A stretch of 9,272 nt of DNA from an uncultured Sphingomonas sp. (lineage in GTDB: Bacteria > Pseudomonadota > Alphaproteobacteria > Sphingomonadales > Sphingomonadaceae). Within the stretch, counting starts at the first letter, position 1. Each line of letters opens with the position of its first letter. The stretch covers positions 1 to 9,272 of the forward strand of contig CADCWB010000205.1 in the NCBI GenBank assembly GCA_902806295.1. Direction: 5' to 3'. Below, piece after piece: positions 6,377-9,272 of this stretch. The notes under the pieces were generated by a model, which was given only the letters and a program-made list of their open reading frames with translations, had not been told where the DNA came from and made no database searches. The position numbers were made by a program, and so were the translations under genes.

Positions 6377-7510
6377 CTAACCGCCACTGCGAGCGCGATA
6401 ACGGATCAGGAACGCCGTCGCATGCGCCTCCAGGCGGTAAGCTTCGATCGCATCGCGCAATTCCTGCATGACACGCTGGTAGAACCACAGATTATGCTCG
6501 GTCATCAGCATGGCGCCTAGGATCTCACCCGATCGCACCAAGTGGTGAACATAGGCGCGGCTCCAGCTTGTGCAGGTCGGGCATGGACAGCCGGGTTCGA
6601 GCGGCTCCTGATCCTCCGCAAACCGCGCGTTGCGGAGGTTGAGGGGGCCGTCGGCGGTGAACGCCTGACCCGTGCGACCGGATCGCGTCGGCAGCACGCA
6701 GTCGAACATGTCGATCCCGCGCTGCACCGCCTCCACCAGGTCGTCCGGCTTGCCGACGCCCATCAGATAGCGAGGCTTGTCGGCGGGTAGCTGATCCGGA
6801 GCGAAGTCCAGGCAGCCGAGCATCGCCTCCTGCCCCTCGCCCACGGCCAACCCACCAACCGCATAGCCGTCGAAGCCAATGCCGATCAGCGCTTCGGCGG
6901 ACTGCTGGCGCAAGCTCTCGTCCAGCGCACCCTGCTGGATGCCAAACAGCGCGGCGCGGCTCGCGTGATCCCCGCCACGGTCGAACTCTTCACGTGAGCG
7001 CCGAGCCCAGCGGATCGAGCGCTCCATCGCCGCCTGCTGGTCCTCACGGCTGGCCGTCGTCGGGACCAGCTGATCGAACTGCATCACGATGTCGGAGCCA
7101 AGCAGTCGCTGCACCGCGATCGAGCGCTCCGGCGACAGCATGTGGCGGGTCCCATCGAGGTGACTCTTGAAGGAGACCCCCTCTTCCGTGACCTTGGTGA
7201 GGTCGGACAGGCTCATCACCTGATAACCGCCACTGTCGGTTAGGATCGGTCGCTCCCAGCCCATGAAGCGGTGCAAGCCGCCAAGCTTCGCCACCCGCTC
7301 CGCGCCGGGCCGGAGCATCAGGTGGTAGGTGTTGCCCAGGATGATGTCCGCTCCAGCAGCGCGCACGTCCGCCGGCTTGACCGCCTTGACGGTGGCCGCA
7401 GTGCCGACCGGCATGAAGGCTGGTGTGCGGATTTTGCCCCGCGCCATCTGGATGGTGCCTGTCCGGGCCGCGCCGTCGGTGGCGGAGATCGAGAACTGGA
7501 AGCGGGTCAT
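6377..7510 (-). CDS. tgt: Queuine tRNA-ribosyltransferase (tRNA-guanine transglycosylase)
   Basis: A protein of 377 residues, full family length. It swaps guanine-34 of GUN-anticodon tRNAs (Asp, Asn, His, Tyr) for the queuosine precursor preQ1 in the cytoplasm. Seen: LTDSGGYQVMSLS with the general-base Asp D92, D146 in VMQFDQLVP, FGIQQGALD (189-197), GGLAVGEG (219-226) for base recognition, nucleophile D270 in MFDCVLPTRSGR, and zinc ligands C308, C310, C313 and H339. The position after D146 reads QL where the Zymomonas enzyme, as I recall, has EC; this seems tolerated. ATG 7510 is preceded by AGGGGG at about SD distance. DUF2256 follows 12 nt downstream. No queA is visible nearby. The only sequence upstream before the divergent transporter gene is 82 nt, mostly palindrome. 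Confidence 0.96.
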   Translation of the reverse strand: MTRFQFSISATDGAARTGTIQMARGKIRTPAFMPVGTAATVKAVKPADVRAAGADIILGNTYHLMLRPGAERVAKLGGLHRFMGWERPILTDSGGYQVMSLSDLTKVTEEGVSFKSHLDGTRHMLSPERSIAVQRLLGSDIVMQFDQLVPTTASREDQQAAMERSIRWARRSREEFDRGGDHASRAALFGIQQGALDESLRQQSAEALIGIGFDGYAVGGLAVGEGQEAMLGCLDFAPDQLPADKPRYLMGVGKPDDLVEAVQRGIDMFDCVLPTRSGRTGQAFTADGPLNLRNARFAEDQEPLEPGCPCPTCTSWSRAYVHHLVRSGEILGAMLMTEHNLWFYQRVMQELRDAIEAYRLEAHATAFLIRYRARSGG

Positions 7511-7520
7511 CAGAGCCCCC

Positions 7521-7582
7521 TATCCGCTCGTGTCGAGCGAAGTCGAGATACGACCCTCGACTTCGCTGAGGACGAGCGGATA
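7521..7582. repeat. REP-like palindromic element, sphingomonad type
   Basis: TATCCGCTCGT (7521-7531) is the exact reverse complement of ACGAGCGGATA (7572-7582). Inside, after a 4-nt mismatched bubble, AGCGAAGTCGAG (7536-7547) pairs perfectly with CTCGACTTCGCT (7556-7567), leaving an 8-nt loop. The total is 23 paired positions over 62 nt. The core TCGACTTCGCT..GGACGAGCGG resembles a short palindrome that I recall as highly repeated in sphingomonad intergenic DNA, so this is probably a REP copy pair. It fills most of the 82-nt gap between the tgt and transporter starts. Confidence 0.75.
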
Positions 7583-7592
7583 CGGGCAGGCG

Positions 7593-8348
7593 ATGATCGA
7601 ACCTTGGGTCTTCCCTGCCCTGACCGCGGTTGCCGTACTCACCGGCTTCATCGACGCCATCGCTGGCGGCGGCGGGTTGATCATGATGCCGGCGTTGCTG
7701 TTCACCGGCATGCCGCCCTTGCAGGCGCTGGGGACCAACAAGCTGCAGTCGATGTTCGGAACCATGATTGCGATGATCAACTACGGGTGCGCAGGGCTGA
7801 TCGAGTGGCGACGCAATCTGCCGACCGTCTTGGTTGTGTTCGGCGCCGCGGCGGCCGGCTGTTGGGTGGTGCAGCAGGTGGAAACCCGCATTCTGCAGCT
7901 GATCATCCCGCTCTTCCTATTGGGCGTGGCCATCTACGTGCTGTTCAGCCCCCGCATGACTGACGAAGACGCGCACCAGCGCGTATCGTCTGCGGGCTAT
8001 GCCCCGGTTGGTGGCGGGATCGGCTTTTATGACGGCTTCTTCGGACCGGGGACCGGCAGTTTTTTCACGACCAGCCTCGTGGGCCTGCGCGGCTACGGCC
8101 TGACCAAGGCGACGGCGCTGACCAAGCTGTTCAATTGGACCAGCAATATCGCCTCCGTTCTCCTGTTCGCCTGGGGCGGGCACATTTGGTGGTTGCTGGG
8201 CCTGTGCATGGCGGCAGGCGCGATGCTTGGCGGTTGGCTCGGCAGTCACACGGCCATGCGCTTCGGCGCGCGGCTCATCCGGCCGCTGCTGGTCGTCGGT
8301 AGCCTTGCGATGACCGGGCGCCTGCTGTGGGGCTACTTCGCCGGCTGA
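7593..8348 (+). CDS. yfcA: TSUP family (TauE/SafE) transporter, YfcA-like, 251 aa
   Basis: An inner-membrane protein, hydrophobic throughout, with about seven or eight predicted membrane segments. It has the internal duplication typical of TSUP (DUF81) carriers: GFIDAIAGGGG (18-28) in the first half and GFYDGFFGPGTGSF (144-157) in the second. LGTNKLQS (46-53) and TKATALTKLFNWTSNI (171-186) are the matching second motifs. All align by eye with E. coli YfcA. TSUP proteins are linked to export or uptake of small anions such as sulfite or sulfoacetate; the substrate here is unknown. ATG 7593 is chosen because upstream codons fall inside the palindrome and antisense to tgt. The SD is weak (CAGG very near the ATG). 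The last 74 nt overlap the convergent blh-like gene. Confidence 0.9.
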   Translation: MIEPWVFPALTAVAVLTGFIDAIAGGGGLIMMPALLFTGMPPLQALGTNKLQSMFGTMIAMINYGCAGLIEWRRNLPTVLVVFGAAAAGCWVVQQVETRILQLIIPLFLLGVAIYVLFSPRMTDEDAHQRVSSAGYAPVGGGIGFYDGFFGPGTGSFFTTSLVGLRGYGLTKATALTKLFNWTSNIASVLLFAWGGHIWWLLGLCMAAGAMLGGWLGSHTAMRFGARLIRPLLVVGSLAMTGRLLWGYFAG

Positions 8349-9105
8349 GCAGGCCCAGCAGGAGGTGCGGCACCGTGAGTGCGCCAAGCCACCAGAATAT
8401 CGTCCGAACCAACGCTGGCTCCGCCGCTAATTGCTCGCGGAGCAAGAGGTAACCAGCGGCCGCAAGCGCAAGCGCGGCAACGCTGAACGGCAAGGCCGCC
8501 ATCAGCAACGCGCTCAAGGATTCACCGGGTCGACGGCTCTCGGCCAGGGCCCGCGGCGTGTGCACCAGCGCGAAGTAGATGGCGAAGGCGGTCAGTGGCG
8601 GCAGGAGCACGAACAGAGCGGCTGCGACTAGCAATTCGAGCCGGGCGGACCAGCGCTGCTCAATAATCAGGGTTGCAAGTGCAGCGCACAGCCACAGCAA
8701 CAAGCCGGGACCGGCGAGCCACGGCACGAGGGCCGCTCCCCCTCCGCCGCCAATCCATCCGAAGATTGTAATCAACTCCTCCCTGTGCCCCGCGGCCGCC
8801 AGCACGGGCGGAATCGCTCCGCGGGCCAGCACCGGAACCGGATGGCCCGTGGGGGAGTCATGGCTACCGAAGTGCAGGGCCGCGAGCAGCAGGAACGCAG
8901 CCAGCGATACGCCCGGAGCTAACAGCCACAAGACGAGTGCCGAGCCCGCTCCCGCAAGATAAAGCAGCACGAACGCCGTCAACCAGCGCTGACCGAACTG
9001 CAGCCTCAGCAATGGTTCCGCCACCCGCCCGTCTAGCGCGCCGTGCGGGGTCCCCACCAGGAACACCGCGCCCACGAGCAGAGGCAGCTGAGCCGAAATG
9101 CTCAC
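8275..9105 (-). CDS. blh: Brp/Blh family beta-carotene 15,15'-dioxygenase
   Basis: A membrane protein of 276 residues from GTG 9105. The Brp/Blh family cleaves beta-carotene into two retinals for rhodopsins. Seen: GTPHGALDG (H21), AALHFGSHD (H78), PPLTAFAIYFALVHTPRAL (H182) and LTVPHLLL (H247), with many hydrophobic helices between. H21 and H78 match exactly the numbering of iron ligands I recall for the 66A1 Blh enzyme, which supports this start; GTG also overlaps the upstream rhodopsin-like stop as GTGA. The frame opens further to 9150, but that part is the other gene's tail. The usual HxPRH motif reads HTPRA, so the expected fourth ligand is Ala186. The last 25 residues are Ser/Arg-rich and are encoded antisense to the transporter's end. 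Either an altered enzyme or a diverged paralogue is possible. Confidence 0.85.
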   Translation of the reverse strand: MSISAQLPLLVGAVFLVGTPHGALDGRVAEPLLRLQFGQRWLTAFVLLYLAGAGSALVLWLLAPGVSLAAFLLLAALHFGSHDSPTGHPVPVLARGAIPPVLAAAGHREELITIFGWIGGGGGAALVPWLAGPGLLLWLCAALATLIIEQRWSARLELLVAAALFVLLPPLTAFAIYFALVHTPRALAESRRPGESLSALLMAALPFSVAALALAAAGYLLLREQLAAEPALVRTIFWWLGALTVPHLLLGLLSRRSSPTAGARSSQGYRRPAAAG

Positions 9106-9272
9106 CGCGCTCTTCGTCCCCCCTTGCCCTCGCTTGGCCCAGCGGCCCACACTTCATGGTGAGCCGTCTCAGCCGGGCGCAGCTCATGCTCGGGCACTTG
9201 CCCGGCTTGCAGTTCTCGCCCGGCTTTCTGCTGCGTGTTGCTGAGGGAATAGAGGCCGAACAGGATCTTCGC
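9102..9272 (-). CDS. Microbial (type I) rhodopsin C-terminus, partial, 5' end outside window
   Basis: Reading the minus strand from the right edge gives 56 residues and a stop, with no start in the window. It begins AKILFGLYSLSNTQQKAG and continues as a hydrophilic tail ending GKGGRRAR. AKxxFGL is the end of helix G in bacteriorhodopsin-type proteins, where that Lys binds retinal as a Schiff base; here it would be encoded at 9269-9267. The tail would be cytoplasmic. The stop overlaps the blh GTG by 4 nt (GTGA), and an adjacent retinal-forming enzyme strongly supports the call, since rhodopsin-blh operons are known. Pump type (proton, sodium, chloride) depends on helix C, which is outside the window. 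Confidence 0.75.
   Translation of the reverse strand, partial: AKILFGLYSLSNTQQKAGRELQAGQVPEHELRPAETAHHEVWAAGPSEGKGGRRAR

Noticed and set aside
7329..7592. Upstream extension of the yfcA-like frame
   Set aside because: It is antisense to tgt and passes through the palindrome; translated REP sequence gives LVSSEVE-type residues that are not protein family sequence.
8864..9187. 107-codon minus frame overlapping blh and the rhodopsin tail
   Set aside because: Different frame from both; Arg/Gly/Ala-rich with no domain, while the other two frames interlock as GTGA and match families.

Overview
The window is high-GC DNA that reads as the chromosome of an alphaproteobacterium, most likely a sphingomonad. 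The evidence is a CpdR-type receiver protein next to an N-formylglutamate amidohydrolase, a SapC-family protein, an RhlE helicase with the typical sphingomonad N-terminus, a hairpin of the sphingomonad REP type, and a rhodopsin/Blh pair. There is no sign of phage, IS or CRISPR. No gap without a gene exceeds 300 bases.

Left part (1-3194). On the minus strand, a RimK-like ATP-grasp enzyme is translationally coupled (ATGA overlap) to a flavin-dependent luciferase-like monooxygenase that runs off the left edge. Upstream of them, also on minus, is the ClpXP adaptor and receiver CpdR. Divergent from cpdR is an N-formylglutamate amidohydrolase.

Middle (3195-4777). A minus-strand SapC-family gene is followed by about 170 nt with no ORF. 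That stretch ends in a strong minus-strand intrinsic terminator and holds two hairpins with UCCUCCC-type (anti-Shine-Dalgarno) sequence, so it is a candidate small RNA. Divergent from sapC is a small conserved secreted-type hypothetical protein with a probable TTG start.

Right part (4870-9272). rhlE (plus) converges on a two-gene minus operon, tgt then a 49-residue DUF2256 zinc-ribbon protein; the DUF2256 gene and rhlE overlap tail to tail by 8 nt. A 62-nt imperfect palindrome fills most of the 82-nt gap between tgt and a divergent YfcA-like TSUP transporter. The transporter overlaps tail to tail (74 nt) with a Brp/Blh-type retinal-forming dioxygenase. That gene is coupled (GTGA overlap) to an upstream gene whose visible C-terminus looks like helix G of a microbial rhodopsin, with the retinal lysine almost at the window edge.

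The points most worth following are the candidate anti-SD small RNA, the uncharacterised ATP-grasp/LLM pair, and the rhodopsin-blh operon, in which the Blh homologue lacks one expected iron-ligand histidine.
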